Assembly (NCBI RefSeq): GCF_003284935.1
Contig: NZ_QMEV01000001.1
Coordinates: 1-64,000 of the forward strand
Length of the DNA: 64,000 bases
Direction: 5' to 3'
Source of the DNA: Mycobacterium colombiense
GTDB lineage: Bacteria; Actinomycetota; Actinomycetes; Mycobacteriales; Mycobacteriaceae
Below the pieces are notes generated by a model that saw only the letters and a program-made list of their open reading frames with translations, was not told the origin of the DNA and did not search any database. Shown here one piece after another: positions 28,607 through 36,153 of this stretch (its first letter is position 1; the number at the start of each line of letters is the position of its first letter). A program made the translations under genes and the position numbers.

Positions 28607-29670
28607 TGCTTTACTCCCTCCTCCCGCCCGAGATCAACTCGCTGAGGATGTATACGGGTGCGGGCGCTGGCCCTCTTGTGGCTGCAGCAGCCTCGTGGTC
28701 CCAGATAGCGAACGGGCTGAGCGATGCTGCGATGCAGCACGTCGCGACGGTTACGGCGTTAGCGGGTGTATGGACGGGTCCTTCATCCGACGCCATGTTG
28801 AAGTCCTCCCTGGCGTATACCAAGTGGTTAACGTCTACGGCAGCACAGGCGGAAGTGACGGCGACACAGGCACAAGCCGCGGTCGCCGCATACGAGACCG
28901 CCTTCGCCGCTACCGTTCCGCCATTCGAGGTCACTGAGAATCGCGCTCGACTCACTGCTCTGGTTGCTACCAATTTCCTGGGTGTGAATACGCCGGTCAT
29001 CATGGCTACCGAGGCGCAGTATTCGGAGATGTGGGCACAAGACGCCGCCGCGATGACCACCTATCAGGTGTCATCTATGCAGGCGACCAGACTGCCTAGT
29101 TTTACCCCGCTCAAACCGCTCACAACGAACGTTGCGCAGCAGCCCAAGCAACTACCGCAGGGTGGCATTCAGAACGCTCTACAGGGGCTACAAAACATTG
29201 ATCCCACAACGGGATGGCTGGGTCTATTCAATGACTACATCCAGTCCAACCTATCCTCCGGGGTCCTGTTCGATGTTCCCTTGGGTGTCATTCAATCCAT
29301 CACCTCGACAGTGGCATTGATGAGCCTCTTTCAGGGTGAGAAGCAGATCGCCATCGGCGAGGCGCAACTCCCGCCTGAGCAGGTGGCCCAGATCGAATCC
29401 CGCTTCGGCGGGGGAATGACAGGTGGCCTCAACACCGCCGCGTCATTCGGTAACGCCCAGTCAGTGGGCAAGCTGAGTGTCCCCCAATCCTGGGAGCGTT
29501 CAGCATCCCTGCCGTTCACTAATCCTGAACCTGTCTCAGCATTGAACACGGGCGAGGGGTACTTCGGTCCCCCTGTCACGCCACTACTTGGCAGGCGGGA
29601 AAAGCCCGAGCCGGCACGCTACGGCTTCCGCCAAAAGAAACTCATTCCACGCCATCCATCCGGAGGGTAA
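28606..29670 (+). CDS. PPE-family protein, SVP subgroup, carried by phage
   Basis: 354 aa. It opens MLYSLLPPEINSLRMYTGAG with the Pro-Pro-Glu at residues 7-9. WTG at 56-58 is the WxG turn, and ATNFLGVNTPVI at 121-132 is the signature of the PPE helical domain. The C-terminal part carries GKLSVPQSW (288-296), the SVP motif, and ends in YGFR...IPR as mycobacterial SVP proteins do. PPE proteins are exported by type VII (ESX) systems, normally paired with a PE protein and the EspG chaperone. No PE gene lies beside it. It sits inside an overlapping phage operon between two small phage genes. Confidence 0.93.
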   Translation: MLYSLLPPEINSLRMYTGAGAGPLVAAAASWSQIANGLSDAAMQHVATVTALAGVWTGPSSDAMLKSSLAYTKWLTSTAAQAEVTATQAQAAVAAYETAFAATVPPFEVTENRARLTALVATNFLGVNTPVIMATEAQYSEMWAQDAAAMTTYQVSSMQATRLPSFTPLKPLTTNVAQQPKQLPQGGIQNALQGLQNIDPTTGWLGLFNDYIQSNLSSGVLFDVPLGVIQSITSTVALMSLFQGEKQIAIGEAQLPPEQVAQIESRFGGGMTGGLNTAASFGNAQSVGKLSVPQSWERSASLPFTNPEPVSALNTGEGYFGPPVTPLLGRREKPEPARYGFRQKKLIPRHPSGG

Positions 29671-29671
29671 T

Positions 29672-29935
29672 TTGTACTTCAAGCAGCATCAGGAAAAGGC
29701 TAAGCCACAGCTTGGCTTTGGACCGAGCCTCGAATATTCCACCGCACTCGGGTCCACCCCCACGCTGACGGTTGAGTGGATGGGCCGGCGACTCACGCGC
29801 GAGGGTGTGCCCCTTAATTACAAGACCATTTTTCGCGTAGCCAATGAGCTACTGGCCGAGATCAAGATGTTCTACGGCATTATTTCTGATGAAAAGGAGT
29901 TCGTGGCACCGCCATGCCTGCTGACACGACGCTGA
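29672..29935 (+). CDS. Small hypothetical protein
   Basis: 87 aa from TTG 29672, chosen because GGAGG at 29662-29666 is five bases upstream. Contains [20 protein letters not shown] and a helical end. It overlaps the start of ssb. No family recognised. Confidence 0.5.
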   Translation: MYFKQHQEKAKPQLGFGPSLEYSTALGSTPTLTVEWMGRRLTREGVPLNYKTIFRVANELLAEIKMFYGIISDEKEFVAPPCLLTRR

Positions 29936-30348
29936 CCATTGTCGGCAATCTAACTGCCGATCCTGAACTTCGCTTCACCCCCAGTGGTGCCGCGGTATCC
30001 AACTTCACCATCGCCAGCACCCCGCGGCTCTACGACCGCCAGAGCGGGGAATGGAAAGACGGCGACGCCCTTTTCATGCGCTGCAACATTTGGCGCGAGG
30101 CCGCCGAGAACGTGGCGGAAACCCTTCAGCGCGGCCAGCGTGTGATCGCCACCGGCCGGCTCAAGTCCCGCTCTTATGAAACCCGCGAGGGCGAGAAACG
30201 CACCGTCATGGAGCTTGAGGTGGACGAGATCGGCCCGAGCCTGCGTTACGCCACGGCACGGGTGAGCAAGAGCGACAACCGGCCATCGGGTGGTACCAAG
30301 ACCAACTCCGATGCATGGGGCGGATCTGACGACGAACCGCCATTCTGA
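29914..30348 (+). CDS. ssb: Single-stranded DNA-binding protein
   Basis: 144 aa. OB fold opening [20 protein letters not shown], then [18 protein letters not shown] and [18 protein letters not shown] as in bacterial SSBs. It ends with the acidic tip DDEPPF that recruits partner proteins. Coats ssDNA during phage replication and recombination. AAGGAG lies upstream of the ATG. Confidence 0.93.
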   Translation: MPADTTLTIVGNLTADPELRFTPSGAAVSNFTIASTPRLYDRQSGEWKDGDALFMRCNIWREAAENVAETLQRGQRVIATGRLKSRSYETREGEKRTVMELEVDEIGPSLRYATARVSKSDNRPSGGTKTNSDAWGGSDDEPPF

Positions 30349-30431
30349 CGAAATTCGTCTGAAACCCGAAAATCCACCCCCGGGGAAAACCCCCGAAATC
30401 GAAAATGTGGGCCCCTAATGCAAGGAGAAAA

Positions 30432-31178
30432 ATGACCAGTCCCGCAGAAACCGCCAAGTTCGAAGCAGAAGCAGCTCACCTCTTGGCCCAGACCGAACTG
30501 CGCAAGGCCGAAACGCGCCGCAAGCTCGCCGAAGCTGTTGCCGCCGAATACCACATGGAGACGGCCCGCATCGCCCGTGACGCCGCTGTGCGCCAGGAGA
30601 AGATCGCGACGTCGGCCAACCACCACCACTACCAGTTCGACTTTCTGACTGGGGTGTACGACGAGCCGGTCACCGCCTGCCTCGCGCAACTGGCCATCTG
30701 GCACCGCAACGAACCGAACTGCCCGATGACCATCGTCATGGACTCCCCGGGTGGATCAGTGATCGACGGCATGCACCTGTTCGACCAGATCACCGCCTAC
30801 TCCACACGGCCGTGGGACACCAGCAGTCGGCCCAAGGGCACGCACCACACCACCATGATTGTGCGCGGTTACGCCGCCTCCATGGCCGGCATCCTGCTGC
30901 AGTCTGCGGACCACAGGATTGTGGGGCCCGAGTCTTACATCATGGTTCACGAGGTGTCGTCATTTGCCCAGGGGAAAATCGGTGAACTCAAGGATGAAAT
31001 AAAATTTCTCGATAAAATGAGTGATCGTGTGGCGAATATCTTTGTCACCCGAGCGCAGGCCACGGGCCGTCCCGACGCTATTGACCTGGATACCTTTAAG
31101 GCAAAATGGAACCGCCAAGATTGGTGGCTCGATTCCGAAGAGGCGTACAGGCTGGGTATCGTAGACGAAATTGGGTAG
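30432..31178 (+). CDS. ClpP-like serine protease
   Basis: 248 aa from ATG 30432 after AAGGAG. Residues 1-60 form a long charged helix, probably a coiled coil. The ClpP/crotonase fold follows: MDSPGGSV (103-110), nucleophile Ser150 in GYAASMAG and His173 in IMVHEVS. It lies among replication-type genes, not beside the portal, so it need not be a head maturation protease; the phage encodes a separate prohead protease at 55374. Substrate unknown. Confidence 0.8.
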   Translation: MTSPAETAKFEAEAAHLLAQTELRKAETRRKLAEAVAAEYHMETARIARDAAVRQEKIATSANHHHYQFDFLTGVYDEPVTACLAQLAIWHRNEPNCPMTIVMDSPGGSVIDGMHLFDQITAYSTRPWDTSSRPKGTHHTTMIVRGYAASMAGILLQSADHRIVGPESYIMVHEVSSFAQGKIGELKDEIKFLDKMSDRVANIFVTRAQATGRPDAIDLDTFKAKWNRQDWWLDSEEAYRLGIVDEIG

Positions 31179-31650
31179 TTGCTCAGTTGCGGTCTGTGGC
31201 CGAGCGGCGGTTAAGAAGTCCCTGTGCGATGCGCATTATTTACGCATGCAACGCGGAGCCCCGCTAGATAGTCCAATCAGACCTTGGCGAAGCCGTCAAG
31301 ATGCCATCGTTACTAACTGCGATGACTGCGTATCCAGTGGACAAATGTGCTCCACACATTTCGCCCAGACCAAGAGGTACAAGCTGGACCCAAAGATCCT
31401 GGCCCAAATGCTGTCGCGCGGTTGCTATGTCTGCGGAGCCCCGCGCGACAGGAATGGGCGGGCTCTGCGTATAGACCATGATCACACATGCTGCCCGGGT
31501 CGATTTGGCTGCGGCGAATGTGTGCGTGGTGTCTTATGTAACCTGCACAATATCCAGGCGGGGTATCTACAACATCCAGATCGAGATGCCGTACAGCGAT
31601 ATCTTAATGAATGGGAGTCGACAAGATTAGCCAATACTCCAAGGACGTAA
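31171..31650 (+). CDS. Endonuclease VII-like (recombination endonuclease) protein
   Basis: 159 aa from TTG 31171 overlapping the clpP-like stop. Zinc Cys pairs (CYVCGAP) precede LRIDHDHTCC, then GVLCNLHNIQAGYLQHPD: the arrangement of T4 endonuclease VII-type nucleases. It could resolve DNA branches or be a mobile nuclease. N-terminal Cys residues (CSVAVCGRAAVKKSLC) form a second putative zinc site. Confidence 0.75.
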   Translation: MGSCSVAVCGRAAVKKSLCDAHYLRMQRGAPLDSPIRPWRSRQDAIVTNCDDCVSSGQMCSTHFAQTKRYKLDPKILAQMLSRGCYVCGAPRDRNGRALRIDHDHTCCPGRFGCGECVRGVLCNLHNIQAGYLQHPDRDAVQRYLNEWESTRLANTPRT

Positions 31651-31799
31651 TCGAAAACCGGAAGTGGGCGCTGGGAATGGCCGGCGCCCTACTTCAACGC
31701 GTTCCCACTGGCATCGGTATCGCTAGTGCAGTGACGGACATGGCTGAGCACTTCTACAGGTGGGCCACCGTCCCACCGGAGAAAGGTAAGAATGGCTGA
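31611..31799 (+). CDS. Small hypothetical protein
   Basis: 62 aa from ATG 31611, overlapping the nuclease gene by 40 bases. An amphipathic to hydrophobic stretch (MAGALLQRVPTGIGIASAV) might touch membranes. No family recognised. Confidence 0.45.
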   Translation: MGVDKISQYSKDVIENRKWALGMAGALLQRVPTGIGIASAVTDMAEHFYRWATVPPEKGKNG

Positions 31800-32031
31800 C
31801 TTCCGCCTGGCCTACCTCCTAGAGGCTCGGGAATGCCACCGGCAGCGCCAAAAGCAGAGCCTCTACTCCCTACCCTTCTGGGCCAACCTCATCGGGGCCC
31901 TAGCCAACGGCATCATCGCCTGCGTACCTGATTCGGTCGCTGCAGCGTTTGAGGCCCAGCAGGCCTGGGATAGGGAAGCTCGCAACCATCTGCGTGACGC
32001 GGTAGAGGATGCCCTTGACCGAGCTGGATAA
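31792..32031 (+). CDS. Small hypothetical protein
   Basis: 79 aa starting 8 bases before the previous stop. Mostly helical with charged ends; a moderately hydrophobic middle (FWANLIGALANGIIACV). Overlaps the next gene by 23 bases. Confidence 0.5.
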   Translation: MADFRLAYLLEARECHRQRQKQSLYSLPFWANLIGALANGIIACVPDSVAAAFEAQQAWDREARNHLRDAVEDALDRAG

Positions 32032-32449
32032 CCTGGACTACCACCCGCTTACTGGTCCACTCATCGCCCTTGTTGCGCTCTTCTTCTTCGTGCTCGCCGC
32101 ATGGGTTGCTGGTTACTTCTACAAGGGTCGGCACCGCGGTGAGTACGTTGAGAAACCGGAATGGCGCCAGAGGTGGCAGTTTGTCAACGTCGATCCTGAG
32201 CCGTGGCACGTCACCATTTTCGGCAATGTGCTGATTCGTGAGTGCAAGCCGGTGGAGATTAAGCCGGATACAACCCATCTGGACATAACCGTGCTTGGCG
32301 GTGGCGGGGGTAGTTATGGAAGATTTGGCGACAGCGATATTGACCTGGCCGATACAGCACCTCTATGGCCTTTTCTGGAGGCTGGGTCTCTTGGAGATCT
32401 TGAAGCAGAAGGATGGGTCGACATCGGAGTGTGCAAGGAGTTCAAATGA
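32009..32449 (+). CDS. Single-pass membrane protein
   Basis: 146 aa. One transmembrane helix at about residues 17-38 (LIALVALFFFVLAAWVAGYF) followed by a basic stop-transfer YKGRHRG and a beta-rich domain with a Gly run. Predicted to be membrane-anchored with the C-terminal domain inside. Function unknown. Confidence 0.6.
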   Translation: MPLTELDNLDYHPLTGPLIALVALFFFVLAAWVAGYFYKGRHRGEYVEKPEWRQRWQFVNVDPEPWHVTIFGNVLIRECKPVEIKPDTTHLDITVLGGGGGSYGRFGDSDIDLADTAPLWPFLEAGSLGDLEAEGWVDIGVCKEFK

Positions 32450-32634
32450 GTGAACGCTACGGCACCATTGACGAAGTGTATGAGTTAATGCCCGATTTCG
32501 AGGATTGGGTCCGCAAGGAGATCGAGAAGGTTCGCAGCGGAATATACACCGTGGCAACCGTGGGCGAGGCTCAGGTCATGCACGGACGCTGGGAGGCATT
32601 TCAGGACGTTCTATCGTGGTGGGGCGTTGGCTGA
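32446..32634 (+). CDS. Small hypothetical protein
   Basis: 62 aa, ATG overlapping the previous stop (ATGA). Acidic helical protein (DEVYELMPDFEDWVRKEIEK). No family recognised. Confidence 0.5.
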   Translation: MSERYGTIDEVYELMPDFEDWVRKEIEKVRSGIYTVATVGEAQVMHGRWEAFQDVLSWWGVG

Positions 32635-32956
32635 CTGGCACACAAGGTACCGCCGGATCATAGACGCCTATCGCACGAGGCTGATGGAGGTATCGCTAGC
32701 CGCATGCAATGAGGTCGATGATCGTATGTGGGCAAGCGGGGAAAAGTGGCTTGTTAACGACGCCCCCATTGACTTAGATCGGCTGATGTCAGCCCGCGAT
32801 CTCGCGGAGCGCTTCGGGTTCACTGAGCAGAATATCCGTGACTGGGCGCGTCGACACCGCGACAAGGTACCCACGCATAAACAATCAGATGGACGTGCGT
32901 TATATCGTGTGCGCGATGTCCTAAGATATCGAGCCGAGCGCGAGCGCAATGGCTAG
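32627..32956 (+). CDS. Winged-helix/HTH protein, excisionase-like
   Basis: 109 aa from TTG 32627. The C-terminal half reads SARDLAERFGFTEQNIRDWA, then a wing with ALYRVRDVLRYRAERE, like MerR-type or excisionase DNA-binding domains. It could be a recombination directionality factor or a regulator; no integrase is nearby to decide. Confidence 0.6.
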   Translation: MADWHTRYRRIIDAYRTRLMEVSLAACNEVDDRMWASGEKWLVNDAPIDLDRLMSARDLAERFGFTEQNIRDWARRHRDKVPTHKQSDGRALYRVRDVLRYRAERERNG

Positions 32957-33365
32957 CCGCCTGGGGGGCCTTAAGGGATGCCTGTATATAGTAAGATTCC
33001 GGAATGGCGTACTAAAGGTTGGCAGGACCGTCCGTCCCGTGCAGCAGAGATTCACCGAGTATGAGCGCGAGGCCAGGGTCCATGACAATCCAATCGTGGC
33101 TGCGTTCGCCTCCCGCCAGTTTATGGGCATAGACACTGCCGAGAATGATCTAATTGGCTGGATGCATAAGCATGCTATCGGCATGTCGACGAAACGATCT
33201 GAATGGTTTCGCCCACGCACCGGGGAGTCCGATTCCGTGTATGTCGGGGCCAGGGTGACCATTGCACAGTTATCCGACTCCAAAATGGCATGCTATAGGC
33301 CATTGGTGCAGCCCAGCATGTATTTTGCCGGGGAGTGGCCCGTCCCGCACGCGATAGCGTGCTAG
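32949..33365 (+). CDS. GIY-YIG-like nuclease (T5orf172/Mug113 type)
   Basis: 138 aa. The N-terminus GCLYIVRFRNGVLKVGRT matches the T5orf172 variant of the GIY-YIG fold, with Tyr, Arg and Gly in the expected places. Possibly a homing or branch-processing nuclease. It is the last gene before the large RNA-like region. Confidence 0.6.
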   Translation: MASRLGGLKGCLYIVRFRNGVLKVGRTVRPVQQRFTEYEREARVHDNPIVAAFASRQFMGIDTAENDLIGWMHKHAIGMSTKRSEWFRPRTGESDSVYVGARVTIAQLSDSKMACYRPLVQPSMYFAGEWPVPHAIAC

Positions 33366-33399
33366 GCTTTTTCCGTAGCACAGCTATATCTACAATCAA

Positions 33400-34200
33400 A
33401 AATCTTTAGGGCATGACCTATAAGCCGCCGCAAGGTGGTGAAAGGCGAGGTGACAACTCGCCGCCGGCAACGGTACCTCATGCAATCCCAACTCAACACC
33501 GTCACTGATACTGGCGGTGCGCTACCGAGTTACGCCCCCGGCCCAGGGCTGTGAACCAGTGGGGCTGACCATGCCGTACGTGCGGCTGAAAAGGCTATCG
33601 AACAAGGCTAGCGTGAGTGCGGAAGGAATATCAGTCCGACCCCGGCAGGGAAGGGCGGATTCCATGACGGTTTTAGTGCGGTGGTCGACGGATCACACGA
33701 CGAATCCTGAGGGTGCGAAACAGGTGAGCCGACCTGAAGCACGAGAGGCGTGAAGCATTCTGTACCTCAAAAGGGTGCGGACCTTCATGGGGAAGCACGT
33801 CTCCAGTCAAAAACACACTTAGCTCATTGGCAGAGCATTGATATTTGGAATCAACGGAGTGGGTTCGATCCCCACAGTGTAATCATCGCTATATGGTTAT
33901 ATAAAGCAAAAGCCTTTCCCTGCTGTAAAGTTAAAGCGTCTTAATCCCCTGCCGAGGTCGGAACAGGGGCCGTCACGAGCCCGCAAGGCGACGGCGGTTC
34001 ATGGACAAGTAGTGCAGCTCTGGGCCCGCGAACCCAGTGTCGAAGCGAACGTCGTGGAGTAGCTTGCAGCATAACGAGTGGTTAGCGTAACTGACCAGGC
34101 GTGGTAAGTACCGATGGGAATCGGTGGAAAAGTCAGGAATCCATAATCTGGCGAAAGCTTACTGAGGAACGGTGTATTCTCAGCCTCTACAAACTTTAAT
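33400..34200 (+). ncRNA. Candidate very large structured RNA with embedded tRNA-like domain
   Basis: About 800 bases without a credible gene but dense in hairpins. Examples: CCGCC-GCAA-GGTGG (33425-33438), GGCGAG/CTCGCC (33444-33462), CAGGT/ACCTG (33721-33736), CCCCTG/CAGGGG (33946-33969), CCGTC/GACGG enclosing CC-GCAA-GG (33970-33994), CTGGG/CCCAG (34020-34037), ACCGAT-GGGA-ATCGGT (34110-34125) and GC-GAAA-GC near 34153-34160. Several loops are GNRA tetraloops, typical of folded catalytic or ornate RNAs. A tRNA-Gln-like fold sits in the middle. GOLLD and ROOL RNAs are of this size and occur in phages near tRNAs. Membership is untested; boundaries are approximate. Confidence 0.6.
33813..33883 (+). 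tRNA. tRNA-Gln(UUG)-like domain, imperfect acceptor
   Basis: D arm GCTC...GAGC, anticodon stem TTGAT/ATCAA with loop ATTTGGA (anticodon TTG), variable loop CGGA and T arm GTGGG-TTCGATC-CCCAC are regular. The acceptor ACACACT/AGTGTAA pairs only in five of seven positions; pairs 1 and 2 (A-A, C-A) are mismatched. The discriminator is T and no CCA is encoded. It may be a decayed tRNA or a tRNA-shaped domain of the surrounding RNA. Confidence 0.65.
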
Positions 34201-34417
34201 AGGACCGCGCCGGGGCGCTATGGGCAGGAACCGACCTGCCACCCGGCCGTCACCGCGCTTATCCCGACGCGCCTGATAAGTATCGGGACAAAACTTAAGC
34301 TCCCTCGCGCCCACGCTGGTGGCCGGTTTATCCGGTGGTAAATTCCATAGCAGGGAGAGCTGCACCGAGGGGCGTAAAGGTGCGGACCCAAAATTACGTG
34401 ATGTAAAGGATGGCGTG
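34201..34417 (+). other. Gene-free leader before 34418
   Basis: Continues the structured region; a 6-bp hairpin GGCAGG/CCTGCC lies at 34223-34240. It may be the 3' part of the large RNA or the leader of the next gene. Confidence 0.4.
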
Positions 34418-34690
34418 ATGCCAAAAGAAATCATTCAGTTCGCACAGACCGAGCTGCCCAGTGGGCAGCCAGTCGCTGATGCCACCAGCGTGGAATTGCG
34501 CTGGTCGAAGCCCGAGGCCGGCGGTAATCTCCAGTTGCGCTTTCAGCGCCACGTCTGGGATCAATCCTTCCGTGACTCAGGCGTCGAAGAGATCGACCAG
34601 TACACCGACCAACTCAGCCGTGATGATTGCAACCGGCTGATTCGGGCGCTGAGGCGTGCTCGCGACCAGGTTTACGGCGCGGACGCATAA
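34418..34690 (+). CDS. Hypothetical phage protein
   Basis: 90 aa from ATG 34418 with AAAGGA eight bases before. Hydrophilic, C-terminal helix DDCNRLIRALRRARDQVYG. No family recognised. Confidence 0.6.
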   Translation: MPKEIIQFAQTELPSGQPVADATSVELRWSKPEAGGNLQLRFQRHVWDQSFRDSGVEEIDQYTDQLSRDDCNRLIRALRRARDQVYGADA

Positions 34691-34696
34691 AACTCT

Positions 34697-34719
34697 CCCA
34701 CCCTAGTCGTCGGGGTGGG
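34697..34719 (+). terminator. Hairpin after 34418-34690 gene
   Basis: CCCACCC/GGGTGGG stem with a 9-nt loop just after the stop. No T run follows. It likely terminates transcription of the preceding gene or stabilises its mRNA. Confidence 0.45.
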
Positions 34720-34915
34720 GTGATCTACAAAGGCGACACGACGTCTGACATAGCGCAGTATGTCCGCTGATTGCCGGCGTTAGGGCAGTCGGGGGCCAAC
34801 TCACGCCCACCCCTTGTGAACAACCTATGGGCGTCTAACTTCTAATTCTGGCGCTCCCCGGCCACTATCCCTTCCTACTAAATGCAGTGGAGTTGAGGGT
34901 TTTGAGCGCCACGCA

Positions 34916-34957
34916 CCGGGGTGCCCCCGTTAAGGCTGAGGCACCCCGGCTCTCTTT
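34916..34957 (+). terminator. Strong hairpin with T-rich tail before 34977 gene
   Basis: Perfect 10-bp stem CCGGGGTGCC/GGCACCCCGG with a 14-nt loop, followed by CTCTCTTTA. Looks like an intrinsic terminator isolating the next operon from upstream transcription, or an attenuator of it. Confidence 0.6.
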
Positions 34958-34976
34958 ATGTAAGGAGCCATTGAGT

Positions 34977-35213
34977 ATGAACGCTGGCTGGAAATGGATG
35001 CAGTTGTTCCTCAATGTGCTGGATTACGAACTTGACGATGGCCCGATGTTGTCGGAAGGCGCGGATTCGCTCGTGGAGCAACATCCCATCGCCGGCCGCG
35101 TGTTCATCGTGTCAGTCGGCTCGATCATCACCCTCCATCTCGCCAACCTCATGGACGAGAGATACGACCTGTTAGCCCAATCATTTTGGAAGAGACTTCG
35201 TAAGGGAAGATAA
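34977..35213 (+). CDS. Small membrane-associated hypothetical protein
   Basis: 78 aa from ATG 34977 with AAGGAG upstream. A hydrophobic segment VFIVSVGSIITLHLANLM may span the membrane; the ends are charged. Directly followed by the next gene with no gap. Confidence 0.55.
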   Translation: MNAGWKWMQLFLNVLDYELDDGPMLSEGADSLVEQHPIAGRVFIVSVGSIITLHLANLMDERYDLLAQSFWKRLRKGR

Positions 35214-35711
35214 ATGGCATCCAGAGCCGAACGCAAACAATTGAATAAGAATTGGCTGCGGAAGCTGCTGACTGGACAACCACACTTTATCATCGGCGGT
35301 GAGCACAACCCCTATTTACTTAGGTGGTTTTTGATCCCCCGCAACTCCTTTATCAACATCTATCTGCATAAATTCAAGCGCAGCGACGACGACCGCGCCT
35401 TGCACGACCATCCCTGGTGGTTCGCCTCCCTGATCCTCAAGGGTCAGTACATCGAGCACCGCGACGATGGCTCTACAAGGCACCGGAAAGCGGGCTCAGT
35501 TGCCCTCAGGCGGCCGAACACGCTTCACCGGGTGCAACTCCTACAAGAGGTTGTCACCAGCGATGCCGGCTGGACCATGCAGCGCGAGCGTCCCACCTGG
35601 ACGTTGATTGTCACCGGGCCTAAATTGCGCAATTGGGGATTCGAATGCGCGCGCGGATGGGTTCCCTGGGAGTACTTCGAACACAATAATGGATGCGGCG
35701 AATACGCTTGA
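35214..35711 (+). CDS. Cupin-like phage protein
   Basis: 165 aa. RALHDHPWWFASLILKGQYI followed by RKAGSVALRRPNTLHRVQL suggests a cupin beta barrel with His residues (HDH, LHR) as metal ligands. Such proteins occur in actinophages without a defined reaction. Last residues overlap a 35-aa frame. Confidence 0.6.
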   Translation: MASRAERKQLNKNWLRKLLTGQPHFIIGGEHNPYLLRWFLIPRNSFINIYLHKFKRSDDDRALHDHPWWFASLILKGQYIEHRDDGSTRHRKAGSVALRRPNTLHRVQLLQEVVTSDAGWTMQRERPTWTLIVTGPKLRNWGFECARGWVPWEYFEHNNGCGEYA

Positions 35712-35815
35712 ATAAACTGAGTGACAAGTTCTGGTATTACTACTGGTACTTCTATTTGTGGCTGCAGGAACAGGTTGATTACTTCCAACTCGGGCCGTTA
35801 GGTGTAGTTAAATGA
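35708..35815 (+). CDS. Tiny aromatic protein
   Basis: 35 aa from TTG 35708. Remarkably Tyr/Trp-rich (KFWYYYWYFYLWLQEQ). TTGA overlaps the upstream stop and the stop overlaps the next ATG (ATGA), the coupling pattern of this operon, which supports it. Might insert in membranes. No family recognised. Confidence 0.45.
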   Translation: MNKLSDKFWYYYWYFYLWLQEQVDYFQLGPLGVVK

Positions 35816-36153
35816 ATTGCCATCCCATCCTCGATGAGGTACGAGTCACTAGTGAGACCGGTGGCCAAAAGGGTTCTAAGCTCGCGCGCTTCGACCTTAT
35901 CCCGGCAGAAATCCTCTGGGAGATCGCTGAGCATTTTGGAAAAGGCGCAGCTAAATATTCAGATTCGAATTGGAAAAAAGGCTATGACTGGAAGTACTCC
36001 TACGCAGCCTGCCAGCGCCACCTGAATTCTTTCTGGGCTGGCGAGGACATCGATCCCGAGACCGGGACTAAGCACGTTGTCGCCGCAGCCTGGCACTGCA
36101 TCGCCCTGGCTTGGTTCATGGACAACATGCCGGAATACGACTCGCGTGGCTAA
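35812..36153 (+). CDS. dATP/dGTP diphosphohydrolase N-domain protein (MazZ-like, DUF5664)
   Basis: 113 aa. GGQKGSKLARFDLIPAEILW, HFGKGAAKYSDSNWKKGYDW and a C-terminal ETGTKHVVAAAWHCIAL match the family that includes cyanophage S-2L MazZ. MazZ hydrolyses dATP/dGTP in the making of 2-aminoadenine (Z) DNA. Family members also occur in phages without Z. PurZ and a Z-type polymerase are not seen in the window. Confidence 0.75.
   Translation: MNCHPILDEVRVTSETGGQKGSKLARFDLIPAEILWEIAEHFGKGAAKYSDSNWKKGYDWKYSYAACQRHLNSFWAGEDIDPETGTKHVVAAAWHCIALAWFMDNMPEYDSRG

Noticed and set aside
28599..28937. 112-aa frame overlapping the PPE start
   Set aside because: Arg/Gly-rich shadow of the PPE gene in another frame.
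33517..33753. 78-codon open frame inside the proposed large RNA
   Set aside because: No ribosome site, unusual composition and it crosses several strong hairpins; more likely noncoding.
33400..34200. tmRNA, RNase P RNA or group I/II intron
   Set aside because: The tRNA-like part has a full anticodon arm, unlike tmRNA. The RNase P and intron core sequences I know are not seen, and there are no flanking exons.
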